64,000 nt of DNA. Origin: Eucalyptus grandis. Lineage: Eukaryota > Streptophyta > Magnoliopsida > Myrtales > Myrtaceae. Position 1 is the stretch's first letter. Each line of letters opens with the position of its first letter. Below, one piece after another: positions 46,245 through 64,000 of the stretch. The position numbers and the translations under genes were made by a program. The DNA is taken from assembly GCF_016545825.1 (NCBI RefSeq), contig NC_052612.1, positions 52,869,738 through 52,933,737 on the forward strand. The letters are read 5' to 3'. The notes below the pieces were generated by a model. It was not told the DNA's origin and did no database searches. It was given only the letters and a program-made list of their open reading frames with translations.

Positions 46245-49208
46245 CTTAGGTCAAGAACAGAGGCAACAAAAGGCAACAAACAGAGTCGAAAAGGGAGGCC
46301 CGGAGAGATGGGTGCGATTGAAATAATGAAGGAGAGAGAGGGACAGAGGGTAGGAGGACAAAACAATAAAGAGGGAGAGAAACAGGAAAGAGAGAGAGGA
46401 AGGGAAGGGGAAAATGAGAAGGTTCTCGCCTTCCCTGTTTTCTCTGTGAAAACTCTGACCAGGACAAGAAACCCAATAAAGCCCACATAATTCGGTTGTG
46501 TGGAAAAAGAAAGAGATGGGGGAGAAAAATAAAAATGCGTATTTCTTTTGAGGGGGAGAGAGAGCTGAGGTTGAGACAGTAGTGATGAAGATGGGATTTT
46601 TTGGGGGGTTGCAGAAGGGCATTTGTGACCCAACATTGTTTTTATTGGAGAGGGAGGTGGGTTTGGTTGGAGGACATCTGAAGGCACCTATCTTCTCTTT
46701 CTTCTTTGCTTCTCTCTCTCCCCAAATTTCCTTTGCTTTCTTTTTTGTTTTACCTTGCAGCTACATAAGTTTTGGTCCAGCTGAGCTGGGCCATTGAAGA
46801 AAAGAGAAGGGTTTGGGAAAGTTGGGGCGGTTGACTCTTCTTTCTCTGTTTTCTATTTTGTTTAGGGATGATATGAAAGCTTTGTTTGGTGTATGGAGCT
46901 TCTATGTTTCTTCTTCCATGTTGGGTGTATGCGACTTTGCATTTAATTTTTTTCAGAGAGAGAGAGAGAGAGAGAGTTTGCAGAGAGGGACAGGCACAGA
47001 AAGGAGAGGCAGAAAAAGGCAGGGAGAGAGATAAAAATGGGGGGGTTGCCGGTTTTCTCTGCTGATGTGCTGTTGCAGCTGTTATTACACCTCATTTCTA
47101 GGACTTAGAGCTCTCATGGGTCATGCTCGTGTGGGGATTCCTTTTTCATTTTTTTCCCCAAGGAAAAGGAAAATTCCAAGAGAAAAGAGAGGAAATGATA
47201 AAGATGCTTCCTTTGCTTGCTTTTGTCAGTTTTACATTATTATAACTCCCCCACCAGCAAAGGTCAATTTCGCGTGAATTCACCATTTTGTCCCTAATAG
47301 TTTCTCTTTGGGCTCAAAGATGCTTCGACTAGCAGTAGCCCCCATGGAACACCTAATTTGGAGCTTCAGCTCAAGCCAGCTCCAAATGAAAAAGGAAATT
47401 TCTTTCTATATTTTTTTGTCATGTGATTATGAACCGCTTGAGCTGAGCTGCGATAGAAAAGATGCTCAGAACTTTGGGCTTTTCATCTTCTGATCGTTTG
47501 ACCTCAATATTCTCATCCCTCACCTGAATCAGAAGCCTAATTTTTGTGGCTGTGGATGGGGGTTTTCCTTTCGAGCACAGTACTGCAACATGTACAATGT
47601 TTTGCACAGTTGGAACATGAATGAAGCTTATCCCTTTTTTACCTTTTTGGGTCGAATGAAGGTTATGGTTACTTTTCTGCTTTTTCAATGAAGGTTTATG
47701 GTTGAAAAAGCAGTGTCCCACAAAACTAGCTAGCCCTTAAATCTAGCTAAGTCGTGGATGACTTATGCCAAAAGAAAAAGTGGAACCGGAAGACATGGAG
47801 GCTTGGGTAATGACGACTATTTGGAAAAAGGAAACGACACTTTATGCATTTCGTAGTAGATAAAGCATTCTCGCAACAATTAAGCCTGAAATAGTGAGAA
47901 TAAGCATGATACATTTAGGCTAGGTCTCACCTATATGTCTTGTGTTACAATCCAATTTGTTATCAATGTGGAAGACAAAATCAATTAGCATTATTAAGTT
48001 AAACGATGCATTTTGACTCTCATTTATTTTGTGAACTGCGACCTGCAATATTTTTCCCCGGAGAAGGTGATAGGCAAGTAGAAGATCGAGGGATTTCCCG
48101 GAAATAGACATTTAGTTGAGAGCCAAAGGCCTGCATTTTCAACTTTTGGTTTCTCTTAGAGAACACTAGTATGACAGGCTCTTGATTGTTTTGCTTGCCA
48201 AACACTCATGGTAGAGAGAGAGAGGGAGAGAGAGAGAGCTTCCTCTTCATTCTTATACAGTGCACTTGTGGTCCTGTGTCCGAAGACGACTCTAGCTTTA
48301 AATTACCATTCACGGCAGAAAAATGACAAAGTTTGAAGTACTAACTTTCAAACCAGCGCAGTGACGGACTGAAGCAATGAGCCTTCTTCTCTTGCTGGCT
48401 TTCTCTAGTTGAGTCTCCATCTAGTCTACTGAGATAGACATGCTTCTGTTTAGATCTGTCGCGGTATCATTCATAGACCGATCTTATGCCTGGAAAATTA
48501 ACGGAAACATCTGCATGCATCTTAATCACTAGGTTGATATAATTTTGACAGTGCCTCACGTGATTTGGTCCACCATCCAAACATTCCTTGTGTAGCCTGT
48601 ACTTAGCTCATCTTAGATCTGGGTCTGTCATATAAAATGTCATACCAGATCTCTCTATTGAAGGCTATAATGTTGCCATAGCTTTGGTAACATTTTGACT
48701 CCATAGTTGAGAAGTTCTTGCGTTTTCTTTCTCATTCCAGCATATCGTAGAGCACTTCAAATGAGAAATAATGCTACCCTTAGCTTTCATGATAAACTAG
48801 CTGAGAGTGATCAAAACTACCAACAGGAATATCAAGCTAATCAAGATCAAAATTTTGAGGAGAGAAGGAAGGACATGATGAACAAAGAATAGAGAACAAC
48901 CTTATGTGCAATTACCATTTCTCGAAGAATTACATTCCCCTTGCATTGAATTGATATTTGACACCCTGCTTTTACGATGTTACCAGAATTTCAGTAGAGT
49001 TCCTCCTTCAAATTCAGACACTTTCATCCATACAATCAAAAGAAACTAATGTAAATGAATCATTTGCTTCCCTAGCTTTTACTTGCTTTGTCCCCCATTA
49101 TTATTTTGTATGCGACAAGTTGTTTGGATTGCTCCACCAACTCCCATCAAAGCTAACAAATAATCCAATCCCTATCTTGCCTTTATTTTCAACACACAGC
49201 AAACCGTG
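46245..49208. other. Intergenic DNA with (GA)n tracts
   Basis: 46270-46420 is purine-rich (GAGAGA/AGGGAG words) and probably holds the promoter or 5' leader of the gene at 44351-46244. A pure (GA)n lies at 46955-46976 and another at 48211-48238. ORFs of up to 148 codons here follow from the purine bias. No gene seen. Confidence 0.55.
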
Positions 49209-55173
<5,965 letters not shown>

Positions 55174-55184
55174 TGCAGCCTCAC

Positions 55185-55216
<32 letters not shown>

Positions 55217-55220
55217 GAGA
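55185..55220. repeat. (GA)n tract in the SCPL 5' leader
   Basis: Nearly perfect GA repeats 12 bp upstream of the ATG (CT-rich on the gene strand). CT tracts in 5' leaders are common in plant genes. Confidence 0.85.
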
Positions 55221-55299
55221 TGCTGCTTTCTTTCTCAGTTCTCAGAGGGAGAGTACATAGAAGGGAAGAGAAATTGTCTGCTTGTGCCTTTTTGGAAGG

Positions 55300-55305
55300 T
55301 TTATA
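55300..55305 (-). promoter_or_regulatory. TATA box of the SCPL gene
   Basis: TATAAA on the minus strand about 130 bp upstream of the ATG at 55173, leaving room for a CT-rich leader. Confidence 0.5.
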
Positions 55306-55953
55306 TTAGAATCGGGGAGAGAGAGAGATGGGGGAAGATATTGATGGCTCAATAATAGGAGTGGTATCGTTGGAGTGCAAGTAGAGGGAGGGCTTGGGGA
55401 GGGGGCGCTTTTAATGAGTTGCTGAGTTGCTACACTTCTCTGCAATTTGGGCACAGCTTGGTCCTACCCAACCCCAATTCAGACCTCAGTCCTGTTGCTT
55501 TCTTAGCCATCCCCCATAACCGCATATCAAATAAATGAAGAAATATTTTTTAAAACTAATGAGTTACGCGGTAAACAAAATCGATCACGGTAAATTAATT
55601 ATTTGAAAACTTTGGGTATTTTGTAGGGTTCAGTGTGGTCTAGACAATGCCTCCACTACACACAACTCCCTCTCTCTCTCTCTCTCTCTTTACTTGATGA
55701 TTATTTCGATAATATTTAGAAGGTTAGGCTTGAGGATAAGAGGTCGGCATTGACTTGATGACATTTAAGCGTTGAAGTCTGGAGCTTAGTATATATAATA
55801 TTGGAATAGTTATGCAAAGTGATTGGAAGATTGGGCACTGTACTATTGAATAATTCCACTTGTGGTTGTGTAACATCGTAATTCATGAACATATATGGAT
55901 GTCGTCAATGTAGTTTCTATTTTTTTTTTCTGGCCAGACACGAATGCAACTCA

Positions 55954-55985
<32 letters not shown>

Positions 55986-56311
55986 TACAAAATTTGTGAT
56001 GACTTGACTCCCTTCACAAGGCTAGAATCGAAACAAAAATGTGACTCACGCAGCATATGCTCGATATGGATTTTTCCTAACACTTGCTTGTCAATCGAAT
56101 CAAACAGGTCATGACAAACAAGATGCTAGTCTGCTTTTGACATTTCTCAACCGTAGCTCAAGGGCACCACCACCACGCAACACTTATGGTGTCTTTCAGT
56201 GTACATAGGCCGCGCACCTGTATAACTTCGCATGAGCAAAATCCCTTCTGTATCTATTACCTGGAATGACTCGAATAAACTGAGGACTTCAATCATTCTC
56301 TTTAAATAAAC

Positions 56312-56359
<48 letters not shown>

Positions 56360-56975
56360 GCATATTCTTTCTCCTGACTAAACGGGCGTGCACGCTGTGC
56401 CAGCCAATAAAATACATAAGTCATGAGCCAACCGTGCATGCATGAACTTCATTGATATGAGAGAGAGAGGGAGGGAGGTATGAACATGTGGGTGTAATGG
56501 ATGATTACGGAACGAGGGAAGGTTTTCCTCCTATCTGAAACCAGCTACCAAAGTAGGTAAATTCATTTTAAATGTGGGTTTTTCTTTTTTCTTTTTTTTT
56601 TCCTTTTCTTCTGGTGAATTCTCTATCGAATCACTCTGAATATGATTGAGTGACAGATGGATTGATTAAGAGAGATTAGAGAAGCTTGATGTTTTACTTA
56701 CTAATTTGACTTCTCTCACTGAAGGTCTAAGTTGCAGAGATGCTTTTTTTTTTTCTTTCCTGAATTTGGTGGCCCTTGAATGTTTTATTATATTTTTTGT
56801 TAGGTGAGGGAAAAAGAGGTTCATAAATAGATGCGATGTTGCTGGTCCTGTGATCTCCACCAGCCTCGGTGTGATCTTGATTCCGCGAATAAATGAGACA
56901 AAAGTGAAGTTAGAACCTACTAAAAATGGGATCCTCATGTATCGACGCAAAGTCCCTTTTGCTTCTCTTTTTATA
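55306..56975. other. Intergenic DNA with CT microsatellites
   Basis: (CT)n tracts at 55670-55689, 55954-55979 and 56314-56357 (about 22 repeats). The minus-strand ORF 56666-56950 has no recognised motif. No gene seen. Confidence 0.55.
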
Positions 56976-57822
56976 CTACGTTTAGTTATCTAAGTTTTTA
57001 GTAATGATAAGACTAGCTGGGATAAAATATGAAATATAGGAATTTTACGATATCATATCCATTATTTGGTAAATTGTAGTACGGATTTTTTCATATCCTA
57101 TCATATCTATTGTTGGATATGAATAACATGATACGATCGAATGGGATATGATATAAAATGTAGAGTATTTTGCTATATCATATCTATTATTTGGTCAATT
57201 GCAATACGGATAATTATATATTCTACCATATTCATTATTTAGTATAAACGGTACATTGATGGAAATTAACCTATAAATATACAATTGAAAATGATAAGAA
57301 ATTACATCTTAAATGGAAAATGAACTCATTGTAGCATTTCAAAGTAACAAATATGACTATGTCAAGAAATGTAAACAAGATACAATGACATTAATGAGGT
57401 AGATGAGTGAGAATACCAAATTTAGTAAAAGAGAGAAATTGTGGTTATCTACCTTTGCAATTCCAAAAAGTACTGATTGGTTCACCACTTTTTGAAAACT
57501 TCAACATGAATCATAAAACTACAAAAAAGGGGTTTTGACTTTTTTGCCACTTTCGTGGACTTTTGACTTGAACCAAAGAGCTATGGAGGAATCTTGAAGC
57601 TTCAACATGAATCAGAGATACGAAGGAGAAGGATATGAATAGAATTAGGAAGATCCGTTTCAAGTTTGAATTTGTTCATATAAAATCAGGGTTTTTACAC
57701 TTCATTTTTATTTACTTATTTTTAATTATTTTCCCTCTGTTTTATTTCTTTTTGATTCCCTTCCATCATTCCTTAATAAAAAATTATTAAATAATAAAAT
57801 ATATAATAAATATAGATTCTAA

Positions 57823-57864
<42 letters not shown>

Positions 57865-58170
57865 ATAGAATATATATTATCGAACAAAAAAATTCAAATA
57901 CATAAATATAGGAATAATATAAAATTGTCCATTACTTTTTTTATTATTTTGGATTTTCTTTAATATATTAGAATCCAGATATTCTTTTATATTTAATTAT
58001 TATTTTATTTTTAAATTTAAGATATTTTTTTATTCAAGAAAAATTACTTTTATACCATAAATACAATATATCATTTCTACCTTTATCCCACTTCTTTTAT
58101 GGATATTTGGATTTGAGCTGTATTTTGTAATATCCGATTGTATTTTATCTCAAACAAAAACCAAACATAG
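56976..58170. mobile_element. AT-rich non-autonomous element, possible MITE
   Basis: The left end CTACGTTTAGTTATCTAAG and the right end (reverse complement CTATGTTTGGTTTTTGTTTG) are imperfect inverted repeats, both followed inward by GATAAAATA. Inner words TATCATATCCATTATTTGG recur. A (TA)n array sits at 57827-57862. No clear target duplication, so the borders are approximate. Confidence 0.4.
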
Positions 58171-59159
58171 AATATGAAAAATTAGGGTTTAAAAAGCACA
58201 AGATCTCTTAGTACTTTATGGGTGCAACATTCATCTTGTCTATGAGTTAGTAAGAATAAAATCGGGGAAGAACTCTACGGGCTGTTCAGCATCCACGCGA
58301 ACGGTACGACTGCATAAATCGTCCGAATTTAATGAAGCTGAAGATTCGGATAGGCTTGTTATAAGAGGAATAGAAGAGCTAGCTCGGTAATGATTTCCGT
58401 GTAAAAGTAATCTCGACATGGCATGTCATGCAAAGCTAATCTACAACAAAACATGGTGAAACATGCACAAGATTTGAGTCGGTAGACTTGAAAATGATTT
58501 GGTCAACCTTCTATAGTTACCATGACATATCCATCGACGTCCCGCCAATGGGAGTCGTTGAATCTAATCTTGGTTCACCAAACCCAGCCTCCTCCCCATG
58601 TCACGGATCCTCGAAGATGCGATTAGCTCACGACAAAATCAGAGATTACGTGGATCAAAAACCTTGCTTACCCACGAGTGGCCGAATGACAAATTCCACA
58701 ATAATTCAAATTCCATTTTTTTTCCTTTAATTTTTATATCCAAGAGAATTATTGCCCCCGTGAATTCTATCTGCCAATCGAAATCCATCAATCACCCTAA
58801 TCACTGTTGAAATACTGAAATTTATACACACGACGTCATACGTTGGACCCAAATAGAATTTGTCCGAAAGGTCAATAAAAAGAGTCGACCAAATCATCAC
58901 TCTGCGGGGAAAAAGAAGGTATTCAATGAAATCCATCTGTCTGTCCATGATTTCCGAGATTTTGTTTGGCTGCAAAGCCACTGTTTCTGTCCCTGGTTTC
59001 GATGCGCACCATTAGACTCCATGTGCATGCGATCCGATCGTGTTCTTAACGAGCATGTCGCCCTGGATTTTTAATTTGCGAGATGTCAACCATCGCCTCG
59101 TTTAACACCATTGATCTCAACCGAGTTTCGATGTTGCAAATGGCAAAACGTGACTCTTA
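58171..59159. other. Intergenic DNA, nothing seen
   Basis: Mixed-composition sequence with ORFs shorter than 85 codons on both strands and no recognisable family. Confidence 0.5.
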
Positions 59160-59440
59160 CTATTAAGTATCCTCTCTTATGTTTTAACTGTGATCGAAAT
59201 GCTATATTCCACATTAATACAATTAATGAATATAGATATTGTGAAAGAGGATTATTCACTCGAGATGTTTTAATCGTGATCAAGGTGTCACGTGATTCTT
59301 CCTATAGAGTATTCTCTCTTATGTTTTTAACCATCATTGAGATGCTATATTCCATGTTAACATAATTAATGAGTACGGATATTATAAAAAACAGTTCTCG
59401 TGATCCCACCAATCAAGATGTTTTAACCATGATCAAGGTG
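59160..59440. repeat. 140-bp tandem duplication, diverged
   Basis: Units about 59160-59293 and 59302-59440 share CTCTCTTATGTTTT, GATGCTATATTCCA, ATAATTAATGA and GATGTTTTAA..ATGATCAAGGTGTC with many substitutions. Non-coding. Confidence 0.75.
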
Positions 59441-59894
59441 TCGCTGGTCCAGGTTAACATTTATTAAGAGCATTATCGTACTCATCAGAAAATTCAGATC
59501 AGTAAGTGTCCATCCACTGTCACTGAAGCTTCTGTCTTCTTCACTTGCAAGCAAACGAGGTTAAAGCCAGCATTAGCGTTGACCGCTCGGGGGAAGTGAG
59601 AGTTCTATCTAGGCGATGTCAGCCTTTAATTAAGAAGGGACAGTTTGGGGGCCTTTCGTGTCTTGGACACTCTTCAAGCATGGAGCTTCGATTGGCGGGG
59701 TCCGTGACAAGACCCTTTTTCTCATAATTCCAACACACCGATTGAATTTAGAAATTGGCTCTTTCGTTATTGCAATCGATGTCAGTTCATGATTTTCCCC
59801 GAGAGAAGAAAGCACCAGAGTGGAAGCTGAGATGGCACACCACCCAATGTTGTCAAACGCCACTAGCACTCTCTATCAATTGTCACATGAAATT

Positions 59895-60215
59895 CTCATT
59901 AGTATTTCACAATGGTACAAATTATTTTTAAATTTTAGCTTAACGTACCATGTGATACATAAACTTTTATTTGTTTAATATGATCTTTGAATTGTAGCCC
60001 AATATACAATATAAGTAATAAACTTTTAATTCAATTAAATCCCTTAACTATATGAAATTATTCAATATTGTTCTTAAATTTGAATAAATTGAAGGAAAAG
60101 GTTGAACATTTTCATATAGTTGAATGATTAAACTAAGTATATACTAAAAGTCTATGGAACAAAGTTTAGAACAATTTATCCCCAATTGAAATGATCATTA
60201 AAGTTAAGTGGTTTC
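59895..60215. repeat. Diverged copy of a dispersed AT-rich repeat
   Basis: Word order (TTTTAAATTTTAGCTTAACG, then ATGATCTTTGAATTGTAG, then CTTAACTATATG) parallels 5660-5960 and 22455-22548. The ends are not defined. Confidence 0.45.
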
Positions 60216-60968
60216 AGCCTATTAACCTTATAACTATAGCCTCAAAATTGTAGGAGTACCATCATAATATTTTATAGTGCTTCAGTTCTAGAAATGATTC
60301 TTACTGTGTTTGATTCATGCATGTTTTAATGCATGTGTACTTTCAAATCTAGTAAGTTCCACGCGGAGCACGCGGCATCTAATGCATTGAATGCATTTAG
60401 GTTGCACGAGCTGAGTACAAAGGATAATTTTCACCATTTATGCCCGACTCCCGACATATAATCCATGCCGCTAAATGTTTGTTGAGGATCTTGTCACTTC
60501 CCCATCAACAAAAACAGGTACATTATGAAGTGGTTAGGCACCACAGCACACGGCATGAATCATTGTTGTCCATTCAGTTGAACCTATTAAAATTGTTGGT
60601 TGTGTAGACAACTCTACACTAAGACCATAGATCCTAAAATAGAAAACGACGTATACTGCTTTTAGAAAACCTCTATAAGTGATAATAAACATGGAAACGC
60701 AAATTTCCCATTTGATATATGCAAATTCTAAGACATCATCTCCTAAAGTGGCCGAGGATATTGGCATGGGTTAACTCATAGAAATCAGTGAAAAGTTTCT
60801 CATATTTTCTAGTGATATCTTATAATTCATAATAGACTTAAGCATGTCCTTAAAAAATTTTATTTGAACTCTGAAATGTAAATTTTAGAGATATTCCCTC
60901 TTAGATATGGAAGAAAATATTTGCTTGAGAACTTGGGAGGTCATAGCAGAGGAAAGTAGACTCTCTAT
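60216..60968. other. Intergenic DNA, nothing seen
   Basis: AT-rich, no ORF of interest and no repeat recognised. Confidence 0.5.
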
Positions 60969-62218
60969 GGGTGCGTTTGGATGGGCATTTAGAAAGCCCA
61001 TCCACGCTCCAAAGCTCTTTCACCCAAAAATGGGGTGTTTGGCAACCTCCTTGAAGGAGCTTTCAAATGAAAGCCTTCCCTTGGAAATCTTTGAAAGCTC
61101 AAGGTTGGTGGAGACCAGCCTTGAGCCTTCAAAGATTTTCAGAATCTTTGAGGCTTCCATTTAATGAAAATTTTATTTTCTATTCTACCCCAAAACTTTT
61201 TGAAAATCCACTTGGTGCCCCTTCATTTATTTATTTTTAAATGAAAAAGGAGTTGACCCTTCGCCGGGACCGGCGAAGGGCGCGGCCGCCGGCGAGCGAG
61301 ATCCGCGCCGGCGGCTGTCGCCACCGAGGTCGCCCGACTCGGGCGACCTCGGCGAGGGTCGCGCGACCCAGTGAGGGCCGCCGGAGGTCGCCGACCTCGG
61401 GCGACCCTCGCGAGGGTCGCGCGACCCAGCCGAGGGCCGCCGGAGGTCGCCCGACCTCGGGCGACCCTCGGCGAGGGTCGCGCGACCCAGCCGAGGGCCG
61501 CCGGAGGTCGCCCTACCTCGGGCGACCCTCGGCGAGGGTCGCGCGACCCAGTCGAGGGCCGCCGGAGGTCGCCGACCTCGGGCGACCGTGGTCGCTCGAC
61601 CCGGGGCCGCGAGACCCGGGCGGAGGTCGGCGACCTCCGCGACCCTCGGCCGGGTCGCGCGACCCTCGGCGGGTCGCGCGACCCTCGCCGAGGGTCGCCC
61701 AAGGGTCGCGCGACGGCGAGGGCCGCTGCGGCCGTGAGACCAGGCGGCGGTCACCGGGTCTCGCGGCCCTTGGGTCGAGCGACCCGGTCGCCCGAGGTCG
61801 GGCGACCTCCGGCGCCCTCGGGCGGGTCGCGCGACCCTCGCCGAGGGTCGCCCGAGGTCGGGCGACCTCCGGCGACCCTCGGCCGGGTCGCCCGACCCTC
61901 GCGGAGGTCGCCCGACCTCGGGCAACCTCGGCCGACGGGCCGCCGGCGCGAGATCGGCTCGCCGGCGCCGCAGACCCTTCGCCGGTCCGGCGAAGGGTTT
62001 AGCTAAATTTTCAAAAAAAAAAAAAAAGAAAAAAGAAAAAAAATATATATATACAATACCCATCAAAGCCCATTCCAAAAGTTTTTTACCAAATGCATAT
62101 TTAACTCAAAGTCCATTTGCAAAATTTTTACCAAACACAACCGCATTTAAAGTAGCTTTGGGCTTTCGTGCATTGCATTGGACTCAAAGTCATTGCAAAT
62201 GCCGAACCAAACGCAGCC
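60969..62218. mobile_element. Tourist/PIF-like TIR element with GC-rich tandem core (element 3)
   Basis: The left end GGGTGCGTTTGGATGGGCAT and the right end (reverse complement GGCTGCGTTTGGTTCGGCAT) are inverted; the GGG.GCGTTTGG type fits PIF/Harbinger MITEs. TAT flanks both sides (60966-60968, 62219-62221), a possible 3-bp target duplication. The core (about 61256-62000) is bounded by CCCTTCGCCG..CGGCGAAGGG at both ends. It holds about four tandem units of 60-65 bp with GAGGGTCGCGCGACCCAG and GGAGGTCGCCCGACCTCGGG, followed by the same words inverted. ORFs up to 283 codons run on both strands because stops are rare. Confidence 0.75.
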
Positions 62219-64000
62219 TATCACTTTTTTAGAAATAGCTATCAATGAATAAACAGGTATAATAGCATTCACGTTTGCGGTGAGATGGCCAAACGCTATG
62301 GTGCTCTTGTTAGGTTAGTCGATGCTTTGCATAGTGTCTAGTAATCAACTTATCGGTCTTGTACTCCGATTACCAGACACTGTGCTCCGCAATTATCAAA
62401 AGTTTAATATGCCCATCAGTCAAAGAGAGAGCTTCAAATGCAGGGCTGAATTGCTACTTTTTTTTTTTTTATTTTTATATCTGGTCAAAGTTTTAGCTTT
62501 TAATAGTTTACTCCCACGACGGAATGGCGACAAATCGAACGCATAGACATTGGGGCCTCCGTATTTATTAGTTGATGATTGCATCGTTCCTAATTTTTTT
62601 AATCATTTCTTGATATTATTAGTCAACAAAATCCTTTGGAACCGGCGATAATAAACAAAAAATGTCATGTCCATTAGTTGATATTTCACCAAAAAGAAAA
62701 ACGACAAGCTCGACCCCACCCCACGAATTGAAAAGAACCACAGATGAGACATCGAAAAGGGTCCTACCTGAGCAAGAGTCAAATCGTAAGTAAAACATGA
62801 AACCTCGTGATCCATGAAGCGAAAGACCTTTGCATAAGGCGAAACAGTTCTGGATCCTGAGTTTCATGATGAAGCTCGGTAGAAAAGCAGCATCGTGCTC
62901 TTGTAGCATGGCACGGCACGGCATGGCACATTCTAAGGCTCCTCGACCTAGGTTGGTCCTCGTGACAATTTCTTCAAAGGGATTTAATCTTGTCCGAATA
63001 TGGTAGGCCAAACATAATTGAATCTCTATCCACAGTTTGATCATGTAACTTCCAAGATTTTTGTGTTCCTAAATAATTGATAGTTGGGAGTCGATTGAAA
63101 CCTTGATTGAAATCCTAAAGTATTTTAGCTCCCGAACGGAAGACACTCGAAATGGAATCAGATTGTTTTGTTATGATCTGATTAATAGTCTAACAAAGTA
63201 ATGTACAGACGAGTCGGAAATTGAGTTCTCCTATCAATGAGGCCCATGGGCTTCCAGGGCCTTTTTTCGAACCTGAAGCAAAGCCTGTATCAACAGAGAA
63301 TCCTATAGAATGGCGGGTTTGGTTGTTAAGGCTTAATGAAGAAATCCCCTTCTGAGTAATTGGACATATTACCCTCCTCAAGCCATTTGGGAGCTACTTT
63401 GTTTTGAAGTTAATGTTACCTATTCACAAACTTTTGAGTGTCATATACTTTAAACAAGGTAACCTGTTGTGGTAAGTTAACTCTTTCCTCCTTTGTCGGA
63501 TCAATTAATGGTTGCCAGCTAACTAAGTTGACCATCACCGGGAAAGTCAATCGGTCAAAAGTTTGGTCGCACTAGCCGCAAATAGCAGTAAATGCAGATT
63601 TGTTACGGCGACTTTCTGTCCCTTTGGCGTATTATTAACGTTGAATTATACTTTTGTTTCCCGAAAATGCTAATAATAGGCTTTGTTAAAGTGAGTCAGG
63701 CTTGAAATGTGAGTTTATGATAACTAATGTAGCTAATTTTCTTGAATGTGAAAAGAAGTTATGAAAATCCTTACTCTCTACGGATCATAATTTCATTGAA
63801 AGGAGAAATAGGCGGTGTGTATTATCTATCATATTTAATTTGCTCGTGACATCAATTATAATAAAATATTATTGATAAATAATCTGTTCATTCTATACAA
63901 ACGATAATATAGCAATTTGATTGAACCCTCATTTTTAATTAATTGTTCCGTCTCTCCATTTTGCATTTTTTTGGCTTTTCTATTCTTGCACACACATATG
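62219..64000. other. Intergenic DNA to the window end
   Basis: No gene seen. The longest ORF (62619-63044, minus, 141 codons) has no motif I know, and its codon pattern gives no support. Confidence 0.5.

Noticed and set aside
46241..46687. 148-codon minus-strand ORF rich in Ser/Leu/Pro
   Set aside because: Purine-strand bias of a (GA)-rich leader creates it; no domain, and it overlaps the start of the spliced gene.
61256..62000. GC-rich core as a gene CpG island or bacterial contamination
   Set aside because: It is bounded by TIR-bearing AT-rich arms inside plant DNA, and element 1 of the same design has an empty site in unit B. It is part of a mobile element.
61227..62078. Overlapping ORFs of up to 283 codons on both strands in the GC-rich core
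   Set aside because: All frames are open because GC-rich tandem repeats lack stop codons. The translations are Arg/Pro/Gly repeats with no domain, so they are compositional artefacts.
62619..63044. 141-codon minus-strand ORF near the right edge
   Set aside because: No recognised motif or splice structure. It may only be an open stretch by chance.

Overview
This window is plant nuclear DNA, most likely from a woody core eudicot. The genes are intron-rich with GT..AG splice sites, intergenic DNA is AT-rich with many (GA)n and (TA)n tracts, and the protein families are plant-type: eIF(iso)4G, an RCI2/PMP3 protein and a serine carboxypeptidase-like protein. Plant mobile elements are abundant (L1-type LINE, solo LTRs, a tRNA-derived SINE, MULE- and Tourist-like MITEs, a hAT relic). 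GC-rich palindromic islands inside AT-rich TIR elements remind me of Myrtaceae genomes, but that placement is a guess.

Layout. 1-1758 is the 3' end of an eIF(iso)4G gene (+). 2398-27705 is a direct tandem segmental duplication: unit A (2398-19721) and unit B (19722-27705). Each unit carries one copy of a small gene for a putative secreted or surface peptide (3693-4085 and 20979-21311). The units differ mainly by later insertions. Unit A gained a 413-bp solo LTR, a SINE, a GC-core MULE-like element and a full-length but dead LINE. Unit B gained a MULE-like MITE and another GC-core element. Both share an older solo LTR. A 3.7-kb stretch found only in unit A holds a hAT transposase relic, a lipocalin last-exon relic and a third relic of the peptide gene. 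27706-32248 is repeat-rich, with a second MULE-like MITE and a further peptide-gene relic.

Genes in the right half: a two-exon putative GPI-type secreted peptide (32356-32837, +), an RCI2/PMP3-type membrane protein (33659-34433, -), a C2H2 (U1/matrin-type) zinc-finger protein with a 3.2-kb intron (36071-40788, +), a conserved-looking plant protein of unknown function with LDLNE-type motifs (44351-46244, -) and an eight-exon serine carboxypeptidase-like gene (49209-55173, -). From 55.3 kb to the end I see no convincing gene, only microsatellites, tandem repeats and a third GC-core TIR element (60969-62218).

The genes look like unrelated neighbours rather than a pathway. The noteworthy content is the duplication with readable filled and empty insertion sites, the peptide-gene family inside it, and a class of AT-armed, GC-cored TIR elements. 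No alignment or database search was run. Exon borders come from reading frame, splice consensus and family knowledge.
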